Source: Pseudoalteromonas piscicida (GTDB lineage Bacteria > Pseudomonadota > Gammaproteobacteria > Enterobacterales > Alteromonadaceae). Taken from it: a stretch of 32,075 nt of DNA. Numbering within the stretch: the stretch's first letter is position 1; each line of letters starts with the position of its first letter. Where the stretch lies: contig NZ_NKHF01000083.1 of NCBI RefSeq assembly GCF_002744175.1, forward strand, positions 1 to 32,075. Reading direction: 5' to 3'. The position numbers and the translations under genes are program-made. The notes under the pieces were generated by a model. The model saw only the letters and a program-made list of their open reading frames with translations. It did no database searches and was not told the DNA's origin. This document shows positions 7,727 through 16,402 of the stretch, one piece after another.

Positions 7727-10708
7727 ATGAATATTTTTAGACTGGGCTTATTCACTTTGGTTGCGCTCACACCTTGCACGGTGCCGGCACAAGTAGTCCA
7801 TAAAGAGCAAATCATCTATTGGCAAGAGAAAAAGCTTGGCCGTGTAATGAGTGATTATGAACGTACTATTGCACTGAGGGAGTTTACTCAAGGTAAACCC
7901 ATCGCAAGCCAAATTAAAACGCCATATTCGATTAAAAATGCACTCCAGCGCAACCATAAGTCGAGTGTGCAATACGCTATCGGTTCAGTTCAGCCGTTAA
8001 ATGAAGCAAAGATCTTAGCAATTTTAGTGGATTTTCCAGATCTGCCCAACGATCAAAACAGATTAAACCCAGGCGATACGGATATGTACTATCCAAGCTA
8101 TCCAGCCTCTCACTACCAGTCGTTACTCTATTCGGAGTCTGGTTATAACGGTCCGAATAATGAGGCTTTACAGTCCGCAACACAGTTTTACCAAGCGGCA
8201 TCGGGAGGCAGTTTAAAAATAACAGGTAATGCATTTGGTTGGGTCACTGCGGATCAAAATGCCGCTTATTATGGCAAGCAGGAGGGCGATACACGAGACT
8301 TAAGGCCAGAAGAGTTAGTATTTGAAGCAGTCTCCAAAGCGGTATCACAGTTTAATATCGATTTATCTGAGTATGATAAAACCGATCTAAATGATATAGA
8401 CGGTGATGGAAATAAACTAGAGCCAGACGGTATCATTGATCATGTCATGCTGTTTCACTCTAGTATTGGCCAAGAAGCAGGTGGCGGCGTACTAGATAGC
8501 GATGCAATTTGGTCACATCGATTTTTTGTTTTTGACCAAAATAACCAGCCAAAAGCAATCCCCAATACCAATTACAAAGTATACAACTACACTATTAATC
8601 CAATCGATGCCGCAATCGGTGTCGTCGTTCATGAGTTTGGACACGACTTAGGTCTTCCAGATGAGTATGACTTAAACTCCAACGAGATTGGCGAGCCAGT
8701 GGCACTGTGGTCAGTGATGTCATCAGGAAGCTACTTAGGGGCATTAAGTGGCTCTCAACCTACGCAGTTCTCACCAAAAAGTCTGGAATTTCTGCAGCAA
8801 AATTATGCAGGTAATTGGTTGCAACAGGCTGAGTTCACCCTTGATGACTTAAATACAGAACAAACCATTACCCTGAGCGATATTGGCGTTAATGACAGTA
8901 GCACAAATCAAATAAAAATTGATTTGCCAGCTGAGCTCGAAGAGTTTGTTGTCCCCCTTGCCGACAACTATCATTATTATTCGGGTCAGGATGATAGGTT
9001 AAATAATCAAGCCAGTTTTACACTTGCGCTTCCCAATGCAACGCAACTATCTCTGAATATGCTTGCAAATTATAGCATTGAGCTCAACTATGACATCTTT
9101 CAAGTAGTGATAAATGGGCAACCGATCCCAGGAAATACCACAAAAAGCAATCACCCAAACTATCCCAACGTTGTAAATTATATGGATGGTGAGTCGAGCA
9201 CTTTTGGTAGTAACCCAATTTCGTTAACCTTTGACATTTCAGCATATCGAGGGCAAACAGTGACAGTTAGCTTTGTCTACCAAACTGATGCCTTTGAGAC
9301 CAAAAAAGGCGTATTGCTTGATAATATCGAAGTGGTGGCCGATGGTACTCAACTCTATCTAAATACTGCTGAACCAAACAATGACTTGGTTTATAACGGT
9401 TTTCGTAAAATATCACGATACAGAGCAAAGCAGAGTAACGCGTACTTTGCTCATTTAAGATCATTTCGAGGCTTAGACTCCGGATTGTCTTTGTCGGGAT
9501 ACAATTCTGGTGTGCTAATGTGGTACAGCAATAATAGCCAAGCTAACAACTCCACGTCGTTACACCCTGGCTTGGGCGATATGCTGGTTATAGACCAAGA
9601 CCAAAACCCAATTTATAGAGGTGACGGACAAACGCTTGCCACCAGTCGTATTCAAGTGAGAGATGCTACTCTGAGACTGGACAATCAAAAACCTGGCCTT
9701 GGCGATCAACACCTGAGCCCAATCAGTACTTTTAATGACACCCAAGATTATCGCTTTGATCTTCAAAAAGAGTCAGGGGTAATATTACCTGCTTATGGCG
9801 TTCAGGTTCGAGTCAACACCATAGAAGATGATGCCAGTAGTGCAGAGGTAGGGCTGGTGTACCTTAGTGACCCAAAAATTACCCAAATTCAATCACAGAA
9901 TACGATAAGCTTTAGTATAAAAGGGCTATCCCTAAGTGAGTCAGACTCATTTTTGTGGGATTTTGGCGACGGCCAAACGAGCCAAGCACTTTCCCCTGTG
10001 CATAGTTACCAAGAAGCGGGGAACTACACGGTTTCTTTTACCCGTACAAAGGCTGATGGCACGAGTTCAAACCTCACCACAAATGCAAGTGTTGGCGACG
10101 TTGTAGCCATTCCTCTCGAAGTTCAAAAAATTAAAACCACAGCCGTAGGGCAAGGGTTTATATTCAGTGCTGACGTGATCGGGGGCAAAGCACCTTATGA
10201 GCTTGAATGGAACTTTGGCGACGGCAATACAGCCGCAACAATATCGGCAGAACATGTTTATACACTCAGTGGCAACTACACAGTAACAGTGACCGTTACT
10301 GACGCTGAAAACAATACCGCCAGCGCCTCAACAACGGTAAGTGTTGAAGTGCCATTAACGCTTGAGGCTTCAGCTTCGACGACTAATTTACAAGCTAGCT
10401 TTGTTGCAACCGCAAGTGGGGGTGATGGTAATTATCAAGCAAGTTGGGACTTCGGTGATGGTGCTCAGGGCAGTGGTCTCACTGCAACTCACACTTATGC
10501 ACAAGCAGGTACATACAATGTGGTGTTAACCTTGTCCGATGGTCTGGAGCAAAGTGTAAAGGCAAGCGTTGAGATCACGGTGACCGCACCTACTACAACC
10601 CAACCAGATCCAGTGGATAGTAATGATAGTGGTTCTTCAGGTGGTTCTATTGGTTGGTTTTTGTTGTTAAGTACAATAATGATAGGACTAAGAAGAAGGT
10701 GGTGCTAA
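7727..10708 (+). CDS. Secreted M6-family metalloprotease with PKD repeats and GlyGly-CTERM
   Basis: This 993-residue protein starts at the ATG at 7727 (AGAGG upstream), which gives a proper signal peptide (MNIFRLGLFTLVALTPCTVPAQ); the frame is open upstream to 7640 but lacks that logic. The peptidase M6 (immune inhibitor A-like) domain carries the zinc motif HEFGHDLGLPDE at residues 302-313, with His302, Glu303, His306 and probably Asp312. A Ca-binding-like DIDGDGNKLEPDG stretch precedes it. Three PKD domains follow near residues 720-795, 805-880 and 890-965, with cores WDFGDG, WNFGDG and WDFGDG. The C-terminus is a Gly/Ser linker, a hydrophobic segment (IGWFLLLSTIMIGL) and RRR. This is the GlyGly-CTERM signal processed by rhombosortase and linked to type II secretion. 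It probably degrades extracellular protein. Confidence 0.92.
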   Translation: MNIFRLGLFTLVALTPCTVPAQVVHKEQIIYWQEKKLGRVMSDYERTIALREFTQGKPIASQIKTPYSIKNALQRNHKSSVQYAIGSVQPLNEAKILAILVDFPDLPNDQNRLNPGDTDMYYPSYPASHYQSLLYSESGYNGPNNEALQSATQFYQAASGGSLKITGNAFGWVTADQNAAYYGKQEGDTRDLRPEELVFEAVSKAVSQFNIDLSEYDKTDLNDIDGDGNKLEPDGIIDHVMLFHSSIGQEAGGGVLDSDAIWSHRFFVFDQNNQPKAIPNTNYKVYNYTINPIDAAIGVVVHEFGHDLGLPDEYDLNSNEIGEPVALWSVMSSGSYLGALSGSQPTQFSPKSLEFLQQNYAGNWLQQAEFTLDDLNTEQTITLSDIGVNDSSTNQIKIDLPAELEEFVVPLADNYHYYSGQDDRLNNQASFTLALPNATQLSLNMLANYSIELNYDIFQVVINGQPIPGNTTKSNHPNYPNVVNYMDGESSTFGSNPISLTFDISAYRGQTVTVSFVYQTDAFETKKGVLLDNIEVVADGTQLYLNTAEPNNDLVYNGFRKISRYRAKQSNAYFAHLRSFRGLDSGLSLSGYNSGVLMWYSNNSQANNSTSLHPGLGDMLVIDQDQNPIYRGDGQTLATSRIQVRDATLRLDNQKPGLGDQHLSPISTFNDTQDYRFDLQKESGVILPAYGVQVRVNTIEDDASSAEVGLVYLSDPKITQIQSQNTISFSIKGLSLSESDSFLWDFGDGQTSQALSPVHSYQEAGNYTVSFTRTKADGTSSNLTTNASVGDVVAIPLEVQKIKTTAVGQGFIFSADVIGGKAPYELEWNFGDGNTAATISAEHVYTLSGNYTVTVTVTDAENNTASASTTVSVEVPLTLEASASTTNLQASFVATASGGDGNYQASWDFGDGAQGSGLTATHTYAQAGTYNVVLTLSDGLEQSVKASVEITVTAPTTTQPDPVDSNDSGSSGGSIGWFLLLSTIMIGLRRRWC

Positions 10709-10718
10709 TGCACCACCT
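10697..10718. terminator. Hairpin at end of M6 protease gene
   Basis: A perfect 9-bp inverted repeat (AGGTGGTGC / GCACCACCT, 4-nt loop) spans the stop codon of the protease gene, between two convergent genes. There is no U-run, so it may act as a stability hairpin or a weak terminator. Confidence 0.4.
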
Positions 10719-10740
10719 ATCGCGAAAAATGAGCGTGCTA

Positions 10741-11748
10741 TTATAGGCGCTCGATTACCGCTTGAGTGAAATCAGTTGTGCCGTGGCTACCACCTAAATC
10801 ACGAGTTGTACGGTCGCCGCTCTTGATCACATCCGCAACTGCACTGCGGATTTTCTCTGCTTTGTCAGCTTCACCAAGATACTCTAGCATTTGAATTGAC
10901 GCTAGGATAACTGAAGTCGGGTTTGCTAAGTTCTTACCAGCAATGTCTGGTGCACTACCATGAACCGCTTCGAAGATTGCAGCGTCGCTACCGATGTTTG
11001 CACCCGGTGCCATACCTAGACCACCAACAAGACCAGCACACAGATCAGATAGAATGTCACCGAATAGGTTTGTAGTAACAATGACATCGAACTCTTCTGG
11101 TGTCATCACTAATTTCATACAGGTAGCATCTACGATCATTTCCGCAGATTCGATTTCAGGGTAACGCTCACCAACTTCACGTGCTACTTTAAGGAAAAGA
11201 CCAGAAGTAGACTTAAGGATGTTGGCTTTATGAACCGCAGTTACTTTTTTACGGCCTTCACGCTTTGCAAGCTCATAAGCGAAAGTCACGATCTTTTCAG
11301 CACCTTCACGGGTGATTTTTGACATCGCTTCTGCTTCGTTACCATCTTCAGATACCACTTGGCCAAGACCAGAATACATACCTTGCGTGTTTTCACGTAC
11401 CGTGATGATATCGATATCATCATAACGTGCTTTTGTACCTTCAAACGATTTAACTGGACGTACATTGGCATAAAGGCCAAAATGCTTGCGTAAGGTAACA
11501 TTGATAGATGTGAAGCCTTCACCAACAGGTGTTGTTAATGGACCCTTAAGCGTAATTTTATTACGTTCAATTGCTTCAAGCGTAGGAGCTGGAAGTAATT
11601 CACCTGTTTTTTCTAATGCAGCCAAACCTGCGTCTACGTATTCATATTCATAGTCGCAACCTACGGCTTTTAAGATCTCGATAGCTGAATCGATGATGCT
11701 TGGGCCAATGCCGTCGCCACGGATAACTGTGATGGTTTGCTGTGCCAT
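10741..11748 (-). CDS. NAD-type isocitrate dehydrogenase
   Basis: This 335-residue member of the isocitrate/isopropylmalate dehydrogenase family would oxidatively decarboxylate isocitrate to 2-oxoglutarate in the TCA cycle. It shows VIRGDGIGPSI at residues 8-18, SINVTLRKHF (81-90), NVRP (95-98), the substrate-binding VRENTQGMYSG (117-127), the metal-binding FGDILSDL, and HGSAPDIAGKNLANP near the cofactor site. The S-x-N-x-x-LRK pattern and 335-residue length resemble mitochondrial and short bacterial NAD-IDH rather than LeuB (~360 aa) or the ~415-residue Icd. No leuA, leuC or leuD is nearby. Isopropylmalate, homoisocitrate or tartrate dehydrogenase remain possible. It is a single gene with about 196 bp of promoter region upstream. 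Confidence 0.8.
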   Translation of the reverse strand: MAQQTITVIRGDGIGPSIIDSAIEILKAVGCDYEYEYVDAGLAALEKTGELLPAPTLEAIERNKITLKGPLTTPVGEGFTSINVTLRKHFGLYANVRPVKSFEGTKARYDDIDIITVRENTQGMYSGLGQVVSEDGNEAEAMSKITREGAEKIVTFAYELAKREGRKKVTAVHKANILKSTSGLFLKVAREVGERYPEIESAEMIVDATCMKLVMTPEEFDVIVTTNLFGDILSDLCAGLVGGLGMAPGANIGSDAAIFEAVHGSAPDIAGKNLANPTSVILASIQMLEYLGEADKAEKIRSAVADVIKSGDRTTRDLGGSHGTTDFTQAVIERL

Positions 11749-11871
11749 GTCTTTTCCTTTATCAAAAGTTGTAATACACCCGAGAAGAATTGCAAACTAA
11801 GTTTAGTAGAAATTAACAAAGGTGTACGTTCGCTTGTTTAAGCCGCGTTTTATAGCAATTAATTAGGTCTT

Positions 11872-11886
11872 ATTCCAGTATGGAAT
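11872..11886. promoter_or_regulatory. Inverted repeat upstream of isocitrate dehydrogenase
   Basis: ATTCCA-GTA-TGGAAT is a perfect 6-bp-arm inverted repeat in the 196-bp promoter region, about 125 bp before the start codon. It could be an operator for a dimeric regulator, but such short palindromes also occur by chance. Confidence 0.25.
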
Positions 11887-11944
11887 CAAAAAATGACATA
11901 CATATGATTTATGCTTGTTATTGATATCATTTATAGAATAAATA

Positions 11945-13636
11945 TCAGGCGATAGCTGAGTAAAAACCCGCCTCCAGTAAGGCCAAATCGAAGTTTTTCA
12001 TATTGACAAAGCGACTTTCAGCTAAAACCTCATCAATTAATTGATTTTGCCAAGCCGTAAACGAAAAATGCGGGGACAGCACTTTTAATGTGATGAGCTT
12101 AATAAAAATGAACAACTTACACTGTTCATTAGCCTGAGACTTTTTCAACACTTCACTGTCTAACATCGCTTTGTGTAGGATGCTTTTATTAAAATACAGT
12201 TGATTAAACTCGGTATACTTTTCTTTCGCAAGGTGGCGTATGCCAAATAGGTTAGCAATAGACACCAACTGCTCTGAAAAGTCTTTGGCATGTAATGCGG
12301 TTGTGTGCTGAATTTCTACACCTTGCTTCAATACCAAAAAGGCAATTACCGCCGCAAATGGTGACAGCAAACGTTCAAACGCTTCGCCGTAACTCTCGCC
12401 AACATACAAGGCGATAATTTGGCTTATCAATCCATACTTATGTAAAATTTCGTCCGTAAAGGGAAGCTTATGACTGGCAATAATTTGTTCTAGCAATACT
12501 CGCTGTGCCAGCAGGCCTGCGGCGTCTAACCCCACCATCGCAAGAGAGTGCCTAACTGACGAAGCTTTGAGGTTTTCGCGGTTATACTGCTTCGCCGCTA
12601 TTTGCAGCGCACTGGATACTGAGTCAAACTCACACACCAGCTTTTCAAGCGAGCGAATGCTCTGAAACTGACTATGAGATAGCGATTTAACCGTTTCTAA
12701 TAGGTGTGAGCTATCATAACCAAACGGTGCTTTGTTCGTTTCTGTCGCACGGTCCCAAATATTATAAAGCAGCTTCGTATCGGTACTATTGGTTAATCCA
12801 CAACGAAAATCGAAGCGTCGGTTGGCTTTTGCCAGCTTCTTCGCCTGACCATCTTCCACAACAGCAATGATTTTTTCTTTGCCCGATTGCACGACTAAAA
12901 AGCCAAGCTCATTATTGATTTGGCACAAGAGGCCGGCAGGGTATTTTAATTGGGCTTCGGCAAGGGCAATCAACACCTTGATCGCAAACGTATAGGTCAA
13001 CTTGCTGTAGAGCAACTTTATTGCTGTATCGAAAGTCACCGTTTGCTGGCGGTTTGTGGGGGTAATTAAGCTTGCGATCCGATGGGCGATAGCCACTATG
13101 AGTGACGCATGATCATTAAACCGTTGGGGAACACGTGATACTAGCTTGCCATCATAGTTAGACAAGCGGGATAGAATTCTTAAACACTGTAGATCAGGAG
13201 TTTGACCATCACTCAGTATTTGCACGGCCATTTGGTGCCTTACTTGCCACAGCTTTTCCTGTTGCGGATTAAGGCGCTTACCAGACGCCAGTAAATCGCT
13301 TTCTTTCGCAACGCATAAATAGTCAGCAAAGCTTGCAAGCAATAGCTCCTCGGTTACTGAGCGAGAAAACTTGAGGCTGTGGCACGCCATGCAAACCAAC
13401 ACATTCTGGTTGATAACTAAATTGGTATTGTAGCCTAAGTTTTGTGAATACAGGCCCAGTTGACCATGCATACTGCTCGGTGAAGATTCATAACAGTCTA
13501 AGTAAAGCTGTGCAAGCTTGACTAGGGTAGGGTAAATAGAGGACCACTTTTCCTTTCGATAATAAAGGCGCAATACTTTGTGCGTCCCTTGGGCTATCGC
13601 AAACAGCGTTTTACTCGTAACCGTCTTTGCTTCCAT
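11945..13636 (-). CDS. Degenerate HD-GYP-like protein
   Basis: The first ~260 of 563 residues align by eye with an HD-GYP phosphodiesterase domain that has lost its catalytic residues. FADYLCVAKESDLLASGKRLNPQQ (103-126) stands where LLHDIGK..IP..IL.K...LT.EE is expected. VRHQMAVQIL (132-141) matches the following helix. SRLSNYDGK (156-164) replaces HHExxDGxGYP. YPAGLLCQINNELGFLVV resembles the closing YPxGxxVxLxxGxxGxV strand. The remaining ~300 residues are helical and not recognised; a region around KASSVRHSLAMVGLDAAGLL faintly recalls an HDOD domain. A c-di-GMP-binding or scaffolding pseudoenzyme is an inference. The start codon overlaps the stop of the DUF3192 gene by one base (TAATG), so the two are co-translated. 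Confidence 0.6.
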   Translation of the reverse strand: MEAKTVTSKTLFAIAQGTHKVLRLYYRKEKWSSIYPTLVKLAQLYLDCYESSPSSMHGQLGLYSQNLGYNTNLVINQNVLVCMACHSLKFSRSVTEELLLASFADYLCVAKESDLLASGKRLNPQQEKLWQVRHQMAVQILSDGQTPDLQCLRILSRLSNYDGKLVSRVPQRFNDHASLIVAIAHRIASLITPTNRQQTVTFDTAIKLLYSKLTYTFAIKVLIALAEAQLKYPAGLLCQINNELGFLVVQSGKEKIIAVVEDGQAKKLAKANRRFDFRCGLTNSTDTKLLYNIWDRATETNKAPFGYDSSHLLETVKSLSHSQFQSIRSLEKLVCEFDSVSSALQIAAKQYNRENLKASSVRHSLAMVGLDAAGLLAQRVLLEQIIASHKLPFTDEILHKYGLISQIIALYVGESYGEAFERLLSPFAAVIAFLVLKQGVEIQHTTALHAKDFSEQLVSIANLFGIRHLAKEKYTEFNQLYFNKSILHKAMLDSEVLKKSQANEQCKLFIFIKLITLKVLSPHFSFTAWQNQLIDEVLAESRFVNMKNFDLALLEAGFYSAIA

Positions 13637-14022
13637 TAATTTTGTACTTTATCAAAGGTAACTCGTGCACCGGGACCCCACAGCTTCAAGATACCGTTTT
13701 CGAATAGTAAGCCAGTACACTCATCTTCCGTGGTGATACCATCTGGTTTTACTAGCTGAGTACGATAAAACACAATTTGAACCACAACATCACCTTTGCG
13801 TTTTACATAGGTGAGGTCAGGGCTGCCGAGTGTGTCTAATACCGTCTCAATTTCTGTCGGCTTTTCGAGTGTAAGATTGCGAATAAAACGATTGTTAAAG
13901 GCTTCTCTGTCTTGCCAGATCATCGCTTGTGGGTCATCTTTATAAAAATTGATCACCAAAAACACCACAGTAACGTAAACCGCTAGGCCAAGAAATATAT
14001 ACTGTAATATCTTCCTAATCAT
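13636..14022 (-). CDS. DUF3192-family membrane-anchored protein
   Basis: This 128-residue protein has an N-terminal membrane segment (residues ~6-26, ILQYIFLGLAVYVTVVFLVI) and a periplasmic domain. The segment DREAFNNRFIRNLTL, then GSPDLTYVKRKGDVVVQIVFYRT and DGITTEDECTGLLFENG match the DUF3192 pattern. This family of small proteins in Vibrio, Shewanella and relatives has no known function and a BamE/SmpA-like layout. It is the first gene of a two-gene unit with the HD-GYP-like gene. Confidence 0.75.
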   Translation of the reverse strand: MIRKILQYIFLGLAVYVTVVFLVINFYKDDPQAMIWQDREAFNNRFIRNLTLEKPTEIETVLDTLGSPDLTYVKRKGDVVVQIVFYRTQLVKPDGITTEDECTGLLFENGILKLWGPGARVTFDKVQN

Positions 14023-14163
14023 TTAACTGCTCAATAAAGAATGTAATAGACTCGCCATTTGTACCACTTAAGTTAGAGATACGCCCACCTGCAATATATC
14101 AAACACGACTAAAATCACCTAACGCTACGCGACGAGGTAACTAACAATCAGATACCTATAACC

Positions 14164-14934
14164 CTACATTACTCTAATATCTTTGAGACTAAACCCAATC
14201 TCAATATCTTTTCTTAGTGTTACCAGTGCAAGGCTGGTGATGTAGTTTTCAGCACCCGCTTTTAGTTTCGCGTTTACAGAGGGTTTGAGAGTCTGATCTT
14301 CAAGCATTTCGTCAAAACTATCGTGTTTCGACAATAGCTCTTGTGCTGTTTTTACGCCTATTCCCGCAACACCTGGAATATCATTGGTTTTATCGCCGCT
14401 TAAGGCCCAAAACAACTCCAGCTTATTTTGTGTTACTGAAAAACGGCTTTTAATATCTTCCGTTGAAATAACTGACTTTTTAAAATAATCATAGACTGTT
14501 ATGGTGTCGCTGATCAGCGGCAAAAATCCTTTATCAGTAGACACTATTGTCGTGTTCACATTCGCGTTTGCTGCTTTACTTGCCAAAGTCGCTATGATGT
14601 CGTCGGCTTCGTCATGAGCTGGGTTAAATGATTTGACTCCTGCACTTGCAAAAGCTTGAGAAAATAGTTCAAGACTATGACTTAACCGCTCAGGCATAGG
14701 TTGGCGATTCATTTTGTAATTCGGATAAAAATGATAGCGCCAACTCTTATCGCCATCAAACACTGCAACTGCATGGGTCGCGGCGGTCTTTCTAAGTAAG
14801 CTGCGGGCTGCCTGTTCAACTCTTTGGCAACAAGCTTTAATGTGCGCCTCGTGCTGTTTTATCTCTTTGGGCTCGTTAACTGCATAAATGCGCCTAATTA
14901 AATTAAGCGCATCGATTAACAACAAATTATTCAT
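14164..14934 (-). CDS. xni: Flap endonuclease Xni (exonuclease IX family)
   Basis: This 256-residue protein has the 5'-nuclease/FEN fold without a polymerase domain. The metal-binding acidic residues are in LLLIDALNLIRR at the N-terminus, DEADDIIATLA in the middle and STDKGF. A helix-hairpin-helix segment, SGDKTNDIPGVAGIGVKTA, follows. The length matches Xni (YgdG, ~251 aa). It cleaves 5' flaps in DNA, possibly aiding Okazaki-fragment processing alongside PolA. It starts 5 bp after the ppnN stop, so the two form an operon. In E. coli xni and ppnN also lie near each other. Confidence 0.9.
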   Translation of the reverse strand: MNNLLLIDALNLIRRIYAVNEPKEIKQHEAHIKACCQRVEQAARSLLRKTAATHAVAVFDGDKSWRYHFYPNYKMNRQPMPERLSHSLELFSQAFASAGVKSFNPAHDEADDIIATLASKAANANVNTTIVSTDKGFLPLISDTITVYDYFKKSVISTEDIKSRFSVTQNKLELFWALSGDKTNDIPGVAGIGVKTAQELLSKHDSFDEMLEDQTLKPSVNAKLKAGAENYITSLALVTLRKDIEIGFSLKDIRVM

Positions 14935-14939
14935 TCAGT

Positions 14940-16283
14940 CTATGCTTTAATCTTATAACACGGAACGTATTTGCTACCTGGTAGTTTCATACGTCCTTGA
15001 GACACAAAGGCCCCTAATAGTTTATCCATATCGGTCATCAGTGATTTATCACCACTCAATTCGTATGGACCATGTTGTTTTATCGCGGTGATCCCTTCGT
15101 CTTTCACGTTGCCCGCTACAATACCTGAAAATGCTCGTCTTAGATTCGCTGCAAGCAACTGCTTTGGTTGCTCAAGGTGTAAATCCAGCGCAGACATATT
15201 TTCATGAGTTGGGGCAAATGGATGTTGAAAGTCATTTTCAATTTTTAATGTCCAGTTGAAGTAGTAAGCATCTCCCTCTGACTTTCTGTATTCCCGTACA
15301 GTGATCATCGACTCTTTCAACTTTTTAGCAACTAGCTCAGGATTATCTACAATGATTTCAAATTTAGATAGCGCGGCCTTGCCAAGCGTCTTTTCTACAA
15401 ATGCACTTAGTTCTTCAAAGTAAGCCGCCGATTCCTTAGGCCCAGTTAATATTACAGGTAAACACTGTTTTTCATTGTCTGGGTGGAGCAAAATACCCAA
15501 TAAATACAGGAGTTCCTCTGCTGTACCTGCACCGCCGGGAAAGATAATAATACCATGCGCAATACGAACAAAAGCTTCAAGGCGCTTTTCAATATCAGGA
15601 AGAATAACCAACTCATTAACGATTGGGTTAGGTGGCTCAGCTGCGATAATACTTGGCTCAGTGAGCCCTAAATAGCGGTTATTAGATACCCGTTGCTTAG
15701 CATGGCCAATGGTCGCGCCCTTCATCGGTCCTTTCATCGCACCAGGCCCACAGCCAGTACAAATATTTAAGCCACGAAGTCCTAGCTGGTAACCTACCTC
15801 TTTGGTGTACTTGTATTCTACTTCATTAATAGAGTGACCACCCCAGCACACAATCATATTTGGATCTTTGTTTACTTCGAGTGCATCAGCATTTCGTAGC
15901 ATGTCAAAAACCATATGAGTGATTTCGGCAGAAGATTTGTTTTCGCCATAGTACTTTTGGCAAATAAACAAAATATCGCGGATCACAGAAAAAATGTGTT
16001 CGTGGATTCCGGTAATGATTTTGCCATCCACAAATGCCGATTCAGGAGGGTTATCAAGCGCAATTTTGATGCCGCGCTCGCGTGCTAAAAGCTGAATATC
16101 AAAGTCTTCATATTTGTCATAAATTTCGGAGCTAGAGTCAGTGTGGCTACCAACGTTGAGCACCGCTAAAGCACAATTTCTAAAAAGCCTATATCTCTCA
16201 CTTGTGGTTGACTGCTGAAGTAAATCGACTTCCAATCTTGATAATAAGTTAAGAACCCCTGTAGGGTTTAGCTCTACTTGCAT
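14940..16283 (-). CDS. ppnN: Pyrimidine/purine 5'-nucleotide nucleosidase PpnN
   Basis: This 447-residue LOG-family nucleosidase hydrolyses nucleoside 5'-monophosphates to a base and ribose 5-phosphate. In E. coli the enzyme is stimulated by (p)ppGpp. It carries [28 protein letters not shown] and the LOG signature [18 protein letters not shown] near residues 247-263. An N-terminal PpnN-specific domain ([22 protein letters not shown]) and a C-terminal extension fit the ~454-residue family. AAGGAG precedes the ATG. It is the first gene of the ppnN-xni unit. Confidence 0.93.
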   Translation of the reverse strand: MQVELNPTGVLNLLSRLEVDLLQQSTTSERYRLFRNCALAVLNVGSHTDSSSEIYDKYEDFDIQLLARERGIKIALDNPPESAFVDGKIITGIHEHIFSVIRDILFICQKYYGENKSSAEITHMVFDMLRNADALEVNKDPNMIVCWGGHSINEVEYKYTKEVGYQLGLRGLNICTGCGPGAMKGPMKGATIGHAKQRVSNNRYLGLTEPSIIAAEPPNPIVNELVILPDIEKRLEAFVRIAHGIIIFPGGAGTAEELLYLLGILLHPDNEKQCLPVILTGPKESAAYFEELSAFVEKTLGKAALSKFEIIVDNPELVAKKLKESMITVREYRKSEGDAYYFNWTLKIENDFQHPFAPTHENMSALDLHLEQPKQLLAANLRRAFSGIVAGNVKDEGITAIKQHGPYELSGDKSLMTDMDKLLGAFVSQGRMKLPGSKYVPCYKIKA

Positions 16284-16339
16284 AGGCTTACTCCTTGTTT
16301 GTCTTATGCGAACCGAGCGTCAATGACGAATGAGACGAC

Positions 16340-16365
16340 GAGTTAAGTATTCAAGCACTTAACTC
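16340..16365. terminator. Hairpin between GGDEF gene and ppnN
   Basis: A 9-bp perfect inverted repeat GAGTTAAGT / ACTTAACTC with an 8-nt loop lies after the diguanylate cyclase stop. There is no U-run, so termination is uncertain. Confidence 0.35.
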
Positions 16366-16378
16366 AAAGCCTAATGCT

Positions 16379-16402
16379 GGTTATGCTATTTAAAGCATAA
16401 CC
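16379..16402. terminator. Hairpin spanning GGDEF gene stop
   Basis: GGTTATGCT / AGCATAACC (9-bp arms, 6-nt loop) spans the stop codon at 16386. Together with the hairpin at 16340-16365 it may protect the 3' end or stop transcription. No T-tract is present. Confidence 0.35.
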
